A stretch of DNA of 64,000 bases from Brevundimonas fontaquae (GTDB taxonomy: Bacteria; Pseudomonadota; Alphaproteobacteria; Caulobacterales; Caulobacteraceae). Positions within the stretch are counted from its first letter, which is position 1, and the number at the start of each line of letters is the position of its first letter. The notes beneath the pieces were generated by a model. The model had not been told where the DNA came from, searched no databases, and saw nothing but the letters and a program-made list of their open reading frames with translations. The translations under genes and the position numbers were made by a program. Shown in pieces: positions 47,310 through 59,018 of the stretch. Location: NCBI RefSeq assembly GCF_017086445.1, contig NZ_CP070968.1:1364001-1428000 (forward strand). Reading direction: 5' to 3'.

Positions 47310-47837
47310 TCAGCCGCGCCGCAAGATGAACTCGTGGTCGCGCCAGGCGCCGACGGGATAGTCGTATTCTCCCGCCTTCTCGAAACCGTAGGCGGCGTAG
47401 AGGCGCTGGGCCTTGTCGTTGCCGCTCCAGACGCCGATCCACAGCGGTCCGTCCGTATGGGTTTGCATCCAGTCCAGAGACAGCTTCAGCAGTCTGGTTC
47501 CAAGGCCCAGACCTTGCGCCGCCCTGGACACATAGAGCCGGCGCAGCTCCATGTGCGACGGTCTGGCCTCGGGGTGGGGCAGGCCATTGGGGCCGGCGTT
47601 GGCGAAGGCCAGCAATTCGCCGTCGCGGTCGGCCACCCACCAGGCGCAGTCAGGCTCCGCCAACTTCTTCAGCGTCGGCTCCAGATCGAAACTGGCGTCC
47701 AGAAACGCGTTCAGGTCGGCTTTCGGGTAGGGGATGCCGAATCCCTCGACGAAGGTGTCGATAAAGGTCTGGCGGCCCAGGGCGCCCAGGGCGGCGGCGT
47801 CTTCGGGGCGGGCAGGGCGGATCACGATCTCGGTCAT
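47310..47837 (-). CDS. GNAT family N-acetyltransferase
   Basis: Acetyl-CoA-dependent acetyltransferase of 175 aa. It starts with IVIRPARPEDAAALGALGRQTF, and the acetyl-CoA-binding core is MELRRLYVSRAAQGLGLGTR, containing the Q/R-X2-G-X-G/A loop. The C-terminal part is AQRLYAAYGFEKAGEYDYPVG, also typical. The substrate is unknown. It is 20 bases upstream of the VWA gene on the same strand, and a divergent promoter region of about 70 bases separates it from the deacetylase. Confidence 0.88.
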   Translation of the reverse strand: MTEIVIRPARPEDAAALGALGRQTFIDTFVEGFGIPYPKADLNAFLDASFDLEPTLKKLAEPDCAWWVADRDGELLAFANAGPNGLPHPEARPSHMELRRLYVSRAAQGLGLGTRLLKLSLDWMQTHTDGPLWIGVWSGNDKAQRLYAAYGFEKAGEYDYPVGAWRDHEFILRRG

Positions 47838-47910
47838 GCGTCGGCTCTAGCGCGCGCCTTGGTGCGCGTCACGGGCGACAAGTCCGAAAGCCCGGCGTAT
47901 CGTCGCTTCA

Positions 47911-48831
47911 ATGTCCCTGCCGATCTTCACCCATCCCTCCATGCTGTCCCACGCGCCGGGCGCGGGGCATCCTGAAAGTCCCGAGCGGCTGAAGGCGGTG
48001 CTGGATGCTCTGGAGGATGCAGGCCTGGCCCGCGACCGCCGCGCCGCGACCCAGGCCGAGGTTGGGGATCTGGAGCGGGTGCATCCCGCCGCCTATGTCG
48101 CACGCCTGCTGGACGCCTCCCCGGCCGCAGGCATGGTCCAGCTGGATGCCGACACCGTCCTTTCGCCCGGCAGCGTGCCGGCCGCGCGGCTGGCGGCGGG
48201 GGCGGCGATCGATGCGGTGCGAGCCGTGGCGCGGGGAGAGATGGATCGCGCTTTCGCCGCCGTGCGCCCGCCGGGCCACCATGCCGAGCCGGACCGCGCG
48301 ATGGGATTCTGCCTGTTCTCCTCCGTCGCCGTCACGGCGCGTCTGGCTCAATCGGAAGGGATGGCGCGGGTGGCGGTGGTCGATTTCGACGTTCACCACG
48401 GCAATGGCACCCAGGCGGCGTTCGAAGACGACGACAGCCTGTTCCTGGCCTCCATCCACCAGATGCCGCTCTATCCCGGCACGGGCGCGGCGTCAGAGAC
48501 GGGCGTCGGCAATATCGTCAACGCCCCCGTCGCGCCCCATGCGGCGCGCGAGAACTGGCGCGCGACCTTCGCCGGCGGATTGATGCCCGCGCTGGAATCG
48601 TTCCGGCCGGACCTGATCCTGATCTCTGCCGGTTTCGACGCCCACCGGCGCGATCCCTTGGCGCATCAGTCGCTGGAGGCCGAGGATTTCGCCTGGGCGA
48701 CGCGCGCGATTCTGGAAGTCGCGCGTCGGACCTGTTCGGGCAAGGTTGTGTCGGCGCTTGAGGGCGGTTACGACCTTGAAGGACTAGGCCGCTCTGCGGT
48801 CGCCCACGTCGCTGCGCTCGGGGAGGACTGA
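47911..48831 (+). CDS. Histone deacetylase-like (HDAC/AcuC family) amidohydrolase
   Basis: Zinc-dependent deacetylase fold, 306 aa. The catalytic His pair is in RPPGHHAEPD, zinc ligands in VDFDVHHGNGT and in SAGFDAHRRDPL, and the YDLEGLGRSA C-terminal motif completes the class II HDAC-like pattern. Bacterial members act on acetylated polyamines, lysines or other amides; the substrate here is not evident. It is divergent from the GNAT gene, an acetyltransferase-deacetylase pairing that may be coincidental, and is followed by the phosphatase gene 41 bases on. Confidence 0.9.
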   Translation: MSLPIFTHPSMLSHAPGAGHPESPERLKAVLDALEDAGLARDRRAATQAEVGDLERVHPAAYVARLLDASPAAGMVQLDADTVLSPGSVPAARLAAGAAIDAVRAVARGEMDRAFAAVRPPGHHAEPDRAMGFCLFSSVAVTARLAQSEGMARVAVVDFDVHHGNGTQAAFEDDDSLFLASIHQMPLYPGTGAASETGVGNIVNAPVAPHAARENWRATFAGGLMPALESFRPDLILISAGFDAHRRDPLAHQSLEAEDFAWATRAILEVARRTCSGKVVSALEGGYDLEGLGRSAVAHVAALGED

Positions 48832-48872
48832 GGACGCTTAACGCCTTGAAACCAAAGGCCCGTCCGTTTGTC

Positions 48873-49535
48873 ATGTCAGCCCCCGCCCTGTCCCTCGATT
48901 CGACCGAACCGTCCGTGTCCCCGCCTGACGCTGCACCATCCGTCGGCGCGCTTGTCGCTGTCCGTCCCGGCGCCATCATCCTGACGCGTCACGGCGAGCC
49001 GGCCCTGTCGCGCAAATGTTTGATCTCTGCCCGCCAGTACGGCGACTGGTGGGCGAAATATGAGATCGGCGGCCTGCTGGCCGGTCAGACTCCGCCGCCC
49101 GAACTGGTTGCGGCGGCGCAGGGCGCTGGGGCCATCTACGCCTCGACCCGTCAGCGCGCCCAGGAAACCGCCGCCGCGGTCGCGGCGGGGCGCGAGGTCA
49201 TGGCTGATGTCATGTTCATCGAGGCGCCCTTGCCGCCGCCGCCGATTCCAGAATGGATCAAGCTGTCGCCCAAATGGTGGGGCGTGGTGTCGCGTTTCTG
49301 GTGGCATGCTTTCGATCATCACGGCGGCCAGGAGACCCGCGCCCAGGCCGAGGCGCGCGCCGATCAGGCGGCGCAAAAGCTGATTGCGCGAGCCGAGAGC
49401 GGTCAGGACGTGCTGGTCTTCGCCCACGGCTATTTCAACCATATGGTCGGGCGCGCGCTGAAGGCCGACGGCTGGAAGCTGGTCCAGAACCAGGGGTTCA
49501 AATACTGGTCGCAGCGTCGCTACGAGAAACGATAG
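48873..49535 (+). CDS. Histidine phosphatase family protein
   Basis: Branch of the phosphoglycerate mutase-like superfamily, 220 aa. The catalytic His is in ILTRHGEPALSRK, an Arg pocket follows in YASTRQRAQETAAAV, and the second His in VLVFAHGYFNHMVG. About 35 residues of Ser/Pro/Ala-rich sequence precede the core. An ATG is used; a TTG start 27 bases earlier is possible. Substrate unknown. It is on the same strand as xseB-ispA-dxs but 48 bases apart. Confidence 0.82.
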   Translation: MSAPALSLDSTEPSVSPPDAAPSVGALVAVRPGAIILTRHGEPALSRKCLISARQYGDWWAKYEIGGLLAGQTPPPELVAAAQGAGAIYASTRQRAQETAAAVAAGREVMADVMFIEAPLPPPPIPEWIKLSPKWWGVVSRFWWHAFDHHGGQETRAQAEARADQAAQKLIARAESGQDVLVFAHGYFNHMVGRALKADGWKLVQNQGFKYWSQRRYEKR

Positions 49536-49583
49536 CCGCTTCTGACGTTGATGCGCCCGGCGCTCGCCTCTAGGGTCCGCGCC

Positions 49584-49835
49584 ATGACCGATACCGCCGC
49601 CGCCATCCCCGCCGATCTCAGCTTCGAAGACGCCCTGAAGCGCCTGGAGACCATCGTCTCTCGCCTGGAATCCGGCCAGGCGCCGCTGGAAGAATCGATC
49701 GCCCTCTATGAAGAGGGCGCCAAGCTGAAGGCGCATTGCGAGGCGCGGCTGAAAGCAGCTCAACTGCGTGTGGAAAAGATCGTGGTCGGCCCGGACGGTC
49801 AGGCCAAGGGCGTCGAGGCGGCGTCGTTCGAATGA
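49584..49835 (+). CDS. xseB: Exodeoxyribonuclease VII small subunit
   Basis: Small subunit of the ssDNA-specific exonuclease VII, 83 aa. Two helices form an antiparallel coiled coil with the family core [20 protein letters not shown] and [16 protein letters not shown]. The length is typical. The large subunit gene xseA is not in the window. It is followed at 40 bases by ispA and then dxs, a conserved order in many Proteobacteria. Confidence 0.94.
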   Translation: MTDTAAAIPADLSFEDALKRLETIVSRLESGQAPLEESIALYEEGAKLKAHCEARLKAAQLRVEKIVVGPDGQAKGVEAASFE

Positions 49836-49875
49836 TCCCTATGTCGTCTCCGAGCCTGGTCTGGAGCCGGTTCTC

Positions 49876-50790
49876 GTGAACCGCGTCATCGCCGCGAACT
49901 CGCCGGAACAGGCGGTGATCGATCGCGTGGCCGAGGTCGCCGATCTGGTCACGGTCGCGCTGGATGAACTGCTGCCGCGCGCCGAGGGCCCGGAATCCCG
50001 CCTGACCGAGGCGATGCGCTATGCGGCGCTGGGTCCCGGCAAACGCTTGCGGCCGTTCTTCGCGCTGGAGGCGGCACGCCTTTTCGACATCGATGAGCGA
50101 TCGGTATTGCGCGCCGCCTGCGCGCTGGAATGCGTGCACGCCTACAGCCTGGTTCACGACGACCTGCCGTGCATGGACGACGACGATGTGCGCCGGGGCC
50201 GGCCGACCGTTCACCGGGCCTATGATGAGGCGACGGCAGTGCTGGCCGGCGATGCGCTGCAGACGGCCGCCTTTGACATCATCCTGCACGACGACACCCA
50301 TGAGGATGCGGCCGTGCGCTGTGAACTGGCGGCGCGGCTGTCGCTGGCGTCCGGCGCGCGGGGCATGGCGGGCGGTCAGATGATCGATCTGCTGGGCGTG
50401 CGCGATGACCTCGGCGGCGTGGCGCGAATGCAGCGACTGAAGACCGGCGCCCTGTTCGCCTACGCCTTCGAAATCCCGCTGATCATCGCCGACGCCTCGG
50501 CCCAACATCGCCACGCTCTGATTAGCTTCGCCCACGACGTCGGCTTGGCCTATCAGATCGTCGACGACCTGCTGGATGCCGAAGGCTCGGCCGAGGAAAT
50601 GGGCAAGGCGGCCGGGGGCAAGGACGCAGCGCTGGGCAAGACCAATTTCGTCACCATGTTGGGTCTGGAGGCGGCGCGGCAAAGGGTCGCGCACCTCGCA
50701 AATCAGGCCCGGTCGCATCTGGAGCCGTTCGGCGACGAGGCCGAAATCCTCAGGGCCAGCGTGGACTTTGTGCTAAAGCGCCGGTCCTGA
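49876..50790 (+). CDS. ispA: Farnesyl diphosphate synthase (polyprenyl synthetase)
   Basis: Trans-isoprenyl diphosphate synthase of 304 aa, making farnesyl diphosphate for bactoprenol and ubiquinone. The first Asp-rich motif is DDLPCMD (95-101) with the following DDDVRRG, and the second is DDLLD (230-234). The insertion of two residues in the first motif (DD-X4-D) is typical of bacterial type II FPP synthases. No in-frame ATG gives a sensible start; GTG at 49876 has GGAG at 9-nt spacing. It sits between xseB and dxs. Confidence 0.92.
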   Translation: MNRVIAANSPEQAVIDRVAEVADLVTVALDELLPRAEGPESRLTEAMRYAALGPGKRLRPFFALEAARLFDIDERSVLRAACALECVHAYSLVHDDLPCMDDDDVRRGRPTVHRAYDEATAVLAGDALQTAAFDIILHDDTHEDAAVRCELAARLSLASGARGMAGGQMIDLLGVRDDLGGVARMQRLKTGALFAYAFEIPLIIADASAQHRHALISFAHDVGLAYQIVDDLLDAEGSAEEMGKAAGGKDAALGKTNFVTMLGLEAARQRVAHLANQARSHLEPFGDEAEILRASVDFVLKRRS

Positions 50791-50850
50791 TACGAAACGT
50801 TGAAACGACCTGCGGGTTGATCGACCAGACTTTCCAAGGTTTTACGGCTG

Positions 50851-52761
50851 ATGCCCGACACCCCGCTACTCGACACCGTCAAGACGCCCGCCGACACGCG
50901 GGACTTCGATATCGCTCAGTTGAAACAGCTGGCGCAGGAGGTGCGGGCCGAAACGATCGACGCCGTGTCCGTCACCGGCGGCCATCTGGGAGCGGGCCTG
51001 GGCGTGGTCGAACTGACCACGGCGCTGCACCATGTGTTCGAGACGCCCAAGGACATCCTGATCTGGGACGTCGGGCACCAATGCTATCCGCACAAGATCC
51101 TGACCGGACGGCGCGACCGCATCCGCACCCTGCGCCAGGGCGGCGGCCTGTCGGGCTTCACCAAGCGTAGCGAGAGCGAATACGATCCGTTCGGCGCCGC
51201 CCACGCCTCGACCTCGATCAGCGCGGCCCTAGGCTTCGCCGCCGCGCGCGATCAGAAGGGCGAGAAGAACCGCGTCGTGGCCGTCATCGGCGACGGCTCC
51301 ATGTCAGCCGGCATGGCCTATGAGGCGATGAACAACGCCGCCGAGGCGACCAGCGGCCAGCTGATGGTCATCCTGAACGACAACGACATGTCGATCGCGC
51401 CGCCGGTCGGCGGGATGAGCGCTTATTTGGCCGGCCTTGTGTCGGGCGGCGCCTATCAGAACGTCCGCCGCCTGGGCAAGACGGTGGCCCAGCACCTGCC
51501 GCGCCCTTTCCGCAAGGCGGCCAAGAAGGCTGAGGAATACGCCCGCGGCATGGTCACCGGCGGCACCTTCTTTGAGGAGTTAGGCTTCTATTACGTCGGT
51601 CCGATCGACGGCCACGACATGGACAATCTGGTGCCGATCCTGAAGAAGGCGGCCGCCATCGAGGACCGTCCGGTTCTGGTTCACGTCGTGACGCAGAAGG
51701 GCAAGGGCTATGCCCCCGCCGAAAGCAGCGCCGACAAACTGCATGCAGTCGTCAAGTTCGACGTGGTCTCGGGCAAGCAGGCCAAGGCCATCTCCAACGC
51801 CCCCAGCTATACCAAGGTGTTCGGAACCGAGCTGATCAAACACGCCAAGGTCGATCCGTCGATCGTGGCGATCACGGCGGCCATGCCGTCCGGCACGGGT
51901 CTGGACCTGTTCGGCCAGGCGTTTCCTGAGCGGACCTATGACGTCGGCATCGCCGAACAGCACGCGGTGACCTTTGCGGCCGGCCTGGCGGCGGACGGAA
52001 TGAAGCCGGTCTGCGCGATCTATTCGACCTTCCTTCAGCGCGGTTACGATCAGGTGGTCCACGACGTGGCGATCCAGTCGCTGCCGGTGCGTTTCGCCAT
52101 GGATCGGGCGGGCCTGGTTGGGTCGGATGGCGCCACGCACGCGGGATCGTTCGACATCGGCTTCATGGGCGCGCTGCCTGGCATGGTGCTGATGGCGGCG
52201 GCGGATGAGGCCGAACTGGCGGCGATGATTTCGACCTCGCTGGCCATCGACGACCGGCCCAGCGCCTTCCGCTATCCGCGCGGCGACGGGGTGGGCGTGG
52301 AAATCCCGGAACTGGCCGCCCCGCTGGAGATCGGCAAGGGCCGGATTGTGCGCGAGGGGACTTCGGTCGCCATCCTCAGCCTGGGCACGCGTCTGCAGGA
52401 ATCGCTGAAGGCGGCGGATATGCTGGCCGCCAAGGGTGTGTCGGCCACCGTCGCCGACGCCCGCTTCGCCAAGCCGCTGGACGCCGATCTGATCCTGCGT
52501 CTGGCGCGCGAGCACGAGGCTCTGATCACGGTCGAAGAAGGCGCCATGGGCGGCTTCGGCGCCTTCGTGCTGCAACTGCTGGCCGAGAAAGGCGCGCTGG
52601 ACAGCGGGCTCAAGATCCGCACCCTGAACCTGCCCGACGTCTTCCAGGACCAGGATGCGCCCATGGCCATGTACGCCCAGGCCGGCCTGAACGCCGAACA
52701 CGTCACAGCCGCCGCGCTTCAGGCCTTGGGCGTGTCGGTGAGCCAGGCCGCTAGAGCGTAG
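50851..52761 (+). CDS. dxs: 1-deoxy-D-xylulose-5-phosphate synthase
   Basis: Thiamine diphosphate enzyme starting the MEP isoprenoid pathway, 636 aa. The N-terminal TPP-binding segment has [16 protein letters not shown] and the TPP motif [17 protein letters not shown]. The pyrimidine domain has [19 protein letters not shown], and the C-terminal transketolase domain has [11 protein letters not shown] and [14 protein letters not shown]. The length is standard. It follows ispA by 60 bases, so precursor supply and chain elongation are encoded together. Confidence 0.97.
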   Translation: MPDTPLLDTVKTPADTRDFDIAQLKQLAQEVRAETIDAVSVTGGHLGAGLGVVELTTALHHVFETPKDILIWDVGHQCYPHKILTGRRDRIRTLRQGGGLSGFTKRSESEYDPFGAAHASTSISAALGFAAARDQKGEKNRVVAVIGDGSMSAGMAYEAMNNAAEATSGQLMVILNDNDMSIAPPVGGMSAYLAGLVSGGAYQNVRRLGKTVAQHLPRPFRKAAKKAEEYARGMVTGGTFFEELGFYYVGPIDGHDMDNLVPILKKAAAIEDRPVLVHVVTQKGKGYAPAESSADKLHAVVKFDVVSGKQAKAISNAPSYTKVFGTELIKHAKVDPSIVAITAAMPSGTGLDLFGQAFPERTYDVGIAEQHAVTFAAGLAADGMKPVCAIYSTFLQRGYDQVVHDVAIQSLPVRFAMDRAGLVGSDGATHAGSFDIGFMGALPGMVLMAAADEAELAAMISTSLAIDDRPSAFRYPRGDGVGVEIPELAAPLEIGKGRIVREGTSVAILSLGTRLQESLKAADMLAAKGVSATVADARFAKPLDADLILRLAREHEALITVEEGAMGGFGAFVLQLLAEKGALDSGLKIRTLNLPDVFQDQDAPMAMYAQAGLNAEHVTAAALQALGVSVSQAARA

Positions 52762-52762
52762 A

Positions 52763-53494
52763 TCAGGCCCGGTCGCGGATCCGCATCGCCCCGCGCTCGC
52801 CGGTCTCCACCTCAAACCGGCCGGTAGCGCGGATCAGGTCCGACAGCTTGGCGTAGCCATAGGTGCGCTGGTCGAAGTCGGGATGGGCGTTGCGCAGCCG
52901 ATTGCCGATGCCGCCCACCGCGACCCATCCGTCGCCGTCCTCGTCCATATCGGCGATGATGGCCGCGATCAGACGCGCGGCCTCGGACGGTTTGCGCTTG
53001 GTCGCCGGCGCTTCAGCGACGGGCGACTTGGCGCCGGCGTCGACCGGAACTGGTGCAATCAGGTTCTCGGTGTAGATGAAGCGGGTGCAGGCCTGACGGA
53101 AGCTTTCGGGCGTCTTCTGCTCGCCGAACCCATAGACGTCGACGCCCTCTTCGCGGATGCGGGCGGCCAGTCGGGTGAAATCGGCGTCGGAAGACACCAG
53201 GCAGAAGCCGTCAAACCTCCCGGAATGCAGCAGGTCCATCGCATCGATGACCAGGGCGATGTCGCCTGAGTTCTTGCCCTTGGTGTTAGCGAAATTCTGC
53301 TGGGGCTGGATGGCGAAACGCGCCAGGACCCGCGTCCAGCCGGCGATCTGCGGGCTGGCGAAGTCGCCGTAGATTCGTCGCGCCGAGGCCTCGCCCAAGG
53401 TGGCGATTTCGCTGAACAGCGCCTCTGCGATGCGGGCGGAAGCATTCTCCGCATCGATCAGGACCGCGAGGCGAGGGGCCTTGTCGTCAGCCAT
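52763..53494 (-). CDS. NYN-domain protein with OST-HTH/LOTUS domain
   Basis: Predicted PIN-like ribonuclease fold fused to an RNA-binding winged helix, 243 aa. The N-terminal NYN domain has acidic residues in LAVLIDAENAS and in SGDIALVIDAMDLL and LVSSDADFTRLAARI. After a Pro/Ala linker, the C-terminal OST-HTH region is WVAVGGIGNRLRNAHPDFD and YGYAKLSDLIRATGRFEV. It may act in RNA turnover, but its substrate is unknown. It ends one base beyond dxs, tail to tail. Confidence 0.87.
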   Translation of the reverse strand: MADDKAPRLAVLIDAENASARIAEALFSEIATLGEASARRIYGDFASPQIAGWTRVLARFAIQPQQNFANTKGKNSGDIALVIDAMDLLHSGRFDGFCLVSSDADFTRLAARIREEGVDVYGFGEQKTPESFRQACTRFIYTENLIAPVPVDAGAKSPVAEAPATKRKPSEAARLIAAIIADMDEDGDGWVAVGGIGNRLRNAHPDFDQRTYGYAKLSDLIRATGRFEVETGERGAMRIRDRA

Positions 53495-53540
53495 GGCGGA
53501 TGTCCTTTTCCTGCGCCGCCAATCTGCGGTGCAACGAACC

Positions 53541-54470
53541 CTACAACTGACCCATCGTATTGTCGTGATCCACGGCTTGCTTCTTTAGCCAGCCGACGAA
53601 GGCGGTCGCGCTGGGCGAGGGCGGCCGGTCGCGGGGCTGCACGACATAGTAGGCGAAGCCGACCGCCTCTGACCCGTCAGGGAAGGGCGCGACCAGACGG
53701 CCGGACGCCAGGTCCGCCTGGGCCAAGGTGCGTTTCGCCAGGGCTACGCCGCGCCCCGATATGGCGGCCTCGATCAACAGACCTGACTGGTTGAAGCGCG
53801 AGCCTCGACGCGGGTCGGGGTGACGAATGCCCCGCGCCTTGAGCCACATGGCCCAGTCCGGTCGGCTGGGGTCGCCGTCGTTGGACATGTCGTGCAGCAG
53901 AGTGTGTCCGATCAGGTCGCCCGGCTTTCGAATCGGCTTGTCCCCATCCATCAGCGACGGGGCGCAGACCGGCAGCACCGTCTCGGTCATCAGCCGATCA
54001 ACCGTCAGGCCGGGATAGTCGCCGGGACCGTAGCGGACCGCCAGATCGACCTTGCCCTCGCTCAGGTCCGCCGGCTCCATGTCGGCCGAGATCCACAGTT
54101 CGATCTCGGGATGGGCGGTGTGAAAGTCGTCCATGCGCGGCATCAGCCATTTGGAGGCGAAGCCGGGCGCGACGCTGATCGACACCTGTTTGCGACGAGG
54201 CGGTTCGCGCAACAGGGCCGAAGCGTCCATCAGCCGCTCAAACCCCTCGCGCAGCAGCGGCACGGACGAGCGGCCCAGGTCGGTCAGTTGCAAGCCCCGC
54301 GCCTCGCGCACGAACAGCGGCCCGCCGACGATGTCTTCCAAGAGGCGGATCTGCTGGCTGACGGCGCCGGGCGTCACCGACAGTTCGTCGGCGGCGCGCG
54401 AGAAGTTCAGATGCCGCGCGGCGGCCTCGAAGGCGCGCAGGGCGTTTAGCGGGAGCAGGGGACGGGCCAT
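53541..54470 (-). CDS. LysR-type transcriptional regulator (GcvA-like)
   Basis: DNA-binding regulator of 309 aa with an N-terminal HTH (LNALRAFEAAARHLNFSRAA, then LSVTPGAVSQQIRLLED) and a periplasmic-binding-protein-like effector domain with VSISVAPGFASKWLMPRM, as in the GcvA subgroup. An extended open frame upstream is discarded because the HTH starts right at this ATG. It is divergent from cysG with a 124-bp gap, so it may control the sulfate assimilation operon, although it is not a close CysB type. A 15-bp dyad lies next to its start codon. Confidence 0.9.
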   Translation of the reverse strand: MARPLLPLNALRAFEAAARHLNFSRAADELSVTPGAVSQQIRLLEDIVGGPLFVREARGLQLTDLGRSSVPLLREGFERLMDASALLREPPRRKQVSISVAPGFASKWLMPRMDDFHTAHPEIELWISADMEPADLSEGKVDLAVRYGPGDYPGLTVDRLMTETVLPVCAPSLMDGDKPIRKPGDLIGHTLLHDMSNDGDPSRPDWAMWLKARGIRHPDPRRGSRFNQSGLLIEAAISGRGVALAKRTLAQADLASGRLVAPFPDGSEAVGFAYYVVQPRDRPPSPSATAFVGWLKKQAVDHDNTMGQL

Positions 54471-54474
54471 CGCG

Positions 54475-54489
54475 GATAGAAATCCTATC
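54475..54489. promoter_or_regulatory. Dyad in the lysR-cysG divergent promoter region
   Basis: GATAG-N5-CTATC, a perfect 5-bp inverted repeat, 5 bases from the lysR ATG. Its size is compatible with a LysR-type half-site pair or autoregulatory operator. Confidence 0.35.
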
Positions 54490-54594
54490 AGCGAGACAAA
54501 GGCAATCTGGTTTGCGGCTCTGGGCGGGGAAGACGAAGGTTCGCGCCCTGCCGTCGTCCCTGTTTCCTCTCCCGACGGCCCTGAAAGCAAGACG

Positions 54595-55980
54595 ATGCGT
54601 GTATTCCTCGCCTCCATTCCGCTTGAGGCCGCCAAGATCGTGATCATCGGCGGCGGCGAGCCGGCGCTGGCCAAGCTGCGACTGTTCCTGAACACGCCGG
54701 CCGAGGTGGTCTGGTTCGCGCCCGACGGCGCGCCTGCACGGATCGAGACGCCTCTGACGGCGCCCGAGCCGGTGTTGCGTTCGCCGGACGCAGCGGACCT
54801 TGAAGGCGCGCGTCTGGTCTTCATGGCGTTGCAAGACGCGGATGAGCTGGCGCGGCTGGGGGGCTTGGCGCGGGCTGCGGGCGCCCAGGTCAATGTTGTG
54901 GACCAGCCGGCGCTCAGCGATTTCCAGACCCCGGCCCTGATCGACCGCGACGAGGTCGTGATCGGCGTGGCGACCGGTGGTTCGGCGCCCATTCTGGCGC
55001 GGGACATCCGCAAAGCCATCGAGGGCGTGCTGCCCGCCGGACTGGCGAATGTGGCGCGGCTGGCGCGCGAGCTGCGCGATACGGTCAAGGCCAGCGTGCC
55101 GGACTTCATGGCGCGGCGGCGCTTCTGGGAAAAGGCGTTCCGGGGACCGGCTGCGACGCTGGCGGCGGAAGGTCGGACGGCCGAGGCTCGGCGCGAAATG
55201 CTGCGCCTGTTGAACTCGGCTGCACCCGAACAGGGCGTGGTTCATATCGTCGGCGCCGGGCCGGGCGATCCGGAACTGCTGACCCTGAAGGCGCTGCGCG
55301 TGCTGCAGGACGCCGACGTCATCATCCACGACCGTCTTGTGCCCGAGGCGGTGCTGGAACGGGCGCGGCGCGACGCCAAGCGGCTGTATGTGGGCAAGGC
55401 GCGCGGCGAGCATTCGGTGCCTCAGGATCAGATCGAGGCTCTGATGATCGAGGAGGCCCGCGCCGGTCATCGGGTCGTGCGACTGAAGGGCGGCGATCCC
55501 TTCGTCTTCGGTCGCGGCGGCGAGGAGCTGGGCGCCATGCGCGCGGCCGGGGTCCCGGTCTTCGTTGTGCCGGGCGTGACGGCGGCCCTGGCCTGCGCGG
55601 CCTCGGCGGGCATTCCCCTGACCCACCGCGATCACGCCCAGGCGGTGACCTTCGTGACGGCCCAGGCCAAGCCGGGCGGCGTCGAGGCGGACTGGACAAA
55701 GCTGGCTGGCCCCAACCACACCTTGGCCATCTACATGGGGTCAGACCGAGCCGAGGAGACGGCTGCGCGGCTGATTGCGGCGGGTCGTTCGCCCTCGACG
55801 CCGGTCGCCATTGTCGAGAACGGCAGCCGCCCGGACGAGCGGGTTCTGGCCGGGCGACTGGACGGGCTGGGCGCCCTGGTGCGCGGCGCCGATCTGACCG
55901 GCCCGGCCCTGCTGTTCGTCGGCGAAACGGCGGCCTTCTCGGCGGCCCAGTTGGATGTTCGAGCGGAGGTCGCGGCGTGA
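54595..55980 (+). CDS. cysG: Siroheme synthase CysG
   Basis: Multifunctional enzyme of 461 aa making siroheme for sulfite reductase. Residues 1-205 form the NAD-dependent precorrin-2 dehydrogenase/ferrochelatase part (KIVIIGGGEPALAKLRLF). Residues 215-461 form the uroporphyrinogen III methyltransferase (VHIVGAGPGDPELLTLKAL, RLKGGDPFVFGRGGEE, PLTHRDHAQAVTFVT). Open reading frame continues far upstream on this strand, but the ATG at MRVFLA fits family starts. It overlaps the DUF2849 gene by 4 bases and heads the cys operon, which needs its siroheme product. Confidence 0.95.
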   Translation: MRVFLASIPLEAAKIVIIGGGEPALAKLRLFLNTPAEVVWFAPDGAPARIETPLTAPEPVLRSPDAADLEGARLVFMALQDADELARLGGLARAAGAQVNVVDQPALSDFQTPALIDRDEVVIGVATGGSAPILARDIRKAIEGVLPAGLANVARLARELRDTVKASVPDFMARRRFWEKAFRGPAATLAAEGRTAEARREMLRLLNSAAPEQGVVHIVGAGPGDPELLTLKALRVLQDADVIIHDRLVPEAVLERARRDAKRLYVGKARGEHSVPQDQIEALMIEEARAGHRVVRLKGGDPFVFGRGGEELGAMRAAGVPVFVVPGVTAALACAASAGIPLTHRDHAQAVTFVTAQAKPGGVEADWTKLAGPNHTLAIYMGSDRAEETAARLIAAGRSPSTPVAIVENGSRPDERVLAGRLDGLGALVRGADLTGPALLFVGETAAFSAAQLDVRAEVAA

Positions 55981-56251
55981 AGATCGTGACCGCAAACCGC
56001 CTGTCGGATGGCCGCGTCATCTATGCGGGCGCCGGCAATCAGCCGGTGGAGCAACTGGCCCAAGCCTCGGTGCTGGATGAGGCGACGGCGGAGATCGTGC
56101 TGGCTGACGTGGCTGGGCGGCCGGATGTCTTCGTGAATCCCTATCTGTTCGACGTTCAGGACCGCACGCCTTCGGGCCGTGATCGGCTGAAGGAGCGCAT
56201 CCGCTCGGCCGGGCCGACCGTCGGTCACAGCGTCGTCGGAGGCGTGGGCTG

Positions 56252-56252
<1 letters not shown>
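55977..56252 (+). CDS. DUF2849 domain-containing protein
   Basis: Small soluble protein of 91 aa starting MKIVTANRLSDGRVIYAGAG and containing VLADVAGRPDVFVNPYLFDV. DUF2849 proteins are known almost only between cysG and cysI in Alphaproteobacteria, and that is its place here, with overlaps on both sides (4 bases with cysG, 1 base with cysI). The function is unknown; the context points to assembly or regulation of sulfite reductase. Confidence 0.85.
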
Positions 56253-57905
<1,653 letters not shown>

Positions 57906-57919
<14 letters not shown>

Positions 57920-58982
57920 GGGCATACAGAACGGGCTGCGCCTGTCGGTGACGACCCCACTGGAGGAGGTCGAGGCCGCCGCGGCGAGCGAAGACACGCT
58001 GGTGCTGGTGTTCGGCGCCTTCCGCGACGGGCGCGGCTTCTCGCTGGCGGCGGTGCTACGAGAGCGTGGTTACGCCGGGCGGCTGATCGCGGCGGGCAAG
58101 GTCCTGCCGGATCAGGCGCGACACCTGCGGCGTTCAGGCTTTGACGCGGTGGAGCTGGCCGAAGGCGCGGATGCGGAGGCCTGGGACCGGATGGACCGGG
58201 CGTTCAGCGCCGCCTACCAGCCCGCCGTCGACCCCGCGCCCACCATTTGGCAGCGGCGGCGTGCGGCGTCGAACGACCGCGATCTGGACGCCTTGGCCGA
58301 TCGGCTGAACCGCAAGACCGAGGGCAAGGACGCGTCCGAAATCCTGAAGGCGGCGCTGGATCCGGCGCTGGGTTTGCGGGTCGGCGCCATCTCGTCGTTC
58401 GGCGCCGAGTCTGCCGCCCTGCTGGACATCATCGCCGGCGAGGACAAGACCGTGCCGGTCGTCTTTCTGGAGACGGGCCAGCATTTCCTCCAGACACTGT
58501 CCTATCGCACCCAACTGACCAAGGCGCTGGGCCTGACCGACGTGCGGCTGGTCACGCCGGATGCGGGCGAGAAGGCGACGCTGGATGCGCGCGACGACCT
58601 GTGGAAGACCGATGCCGACGCCTGCTGCGACCTGCGAAAAGTGCGACCGCTGGCGCGGGCGACCGCCGGGTTCAATGCGCTCATCACCGGGCGAAAACGC
58701 TATCAGGCCGCGACGCGGGCAAATCTGAAGCCGTTCGAGGTGCTGGACGGGGTGCTGCGGATCAATCCGCTGGCGAACTGGGATTCGGACGACGTCGAGG
58801 CCTGGCTGGACGACAACGACCTGCCGCGCCATCCGCTGGTCGAGCAAGGCTATCCGTCCATTGGCTGCTGGCCCTGCACCCGCGCGGTCCAGGACGGCGA
58901 AGACGCCCGCGCCGGACGTTGGTCGGGCATAGACAAGGTCGAGTGCGGCATCCACTTAGGGCAACGCCAAGCCGCCGCCTGA
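57906..58982 (+). CDS. cysH: DUF934-CysH fusion: (phospho)adenylylsulfate reductase
   Basis: A 358-aa protein combining two parts usually encoded separately. Residues about 40-110 match the C-terminal half of DUF934 (FRDGRGFSLAAVLRERGYAG, FSAAYQPA). Residues about 150-358 are a CysH reductase with the SSFGAESAALLDII motif. Cysteines CC (240-241) and CWPC (321-324) indicate a 4Fe-4S cluster, as in APS reductases, and ECGIH (C347) is the catalytic motif. The ATG overlaps the cysI end by 14 bases. It makes sulfite for CysI. An earlier in-frame ATG inside cysI is not needed. Confidence 0.93.
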
Positions 58983-59018
58983 TCCGCCCTGTTTCGACCT
59001 TCGCCTGAAAGCCTGACC

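Noticed and set aside
53541..55109. A 522-aa version of the LysR regulator
   Set aside because: The HTH domain begins right at the 54470 ATG; the extension runs through cysG on the other strand and has no domain.
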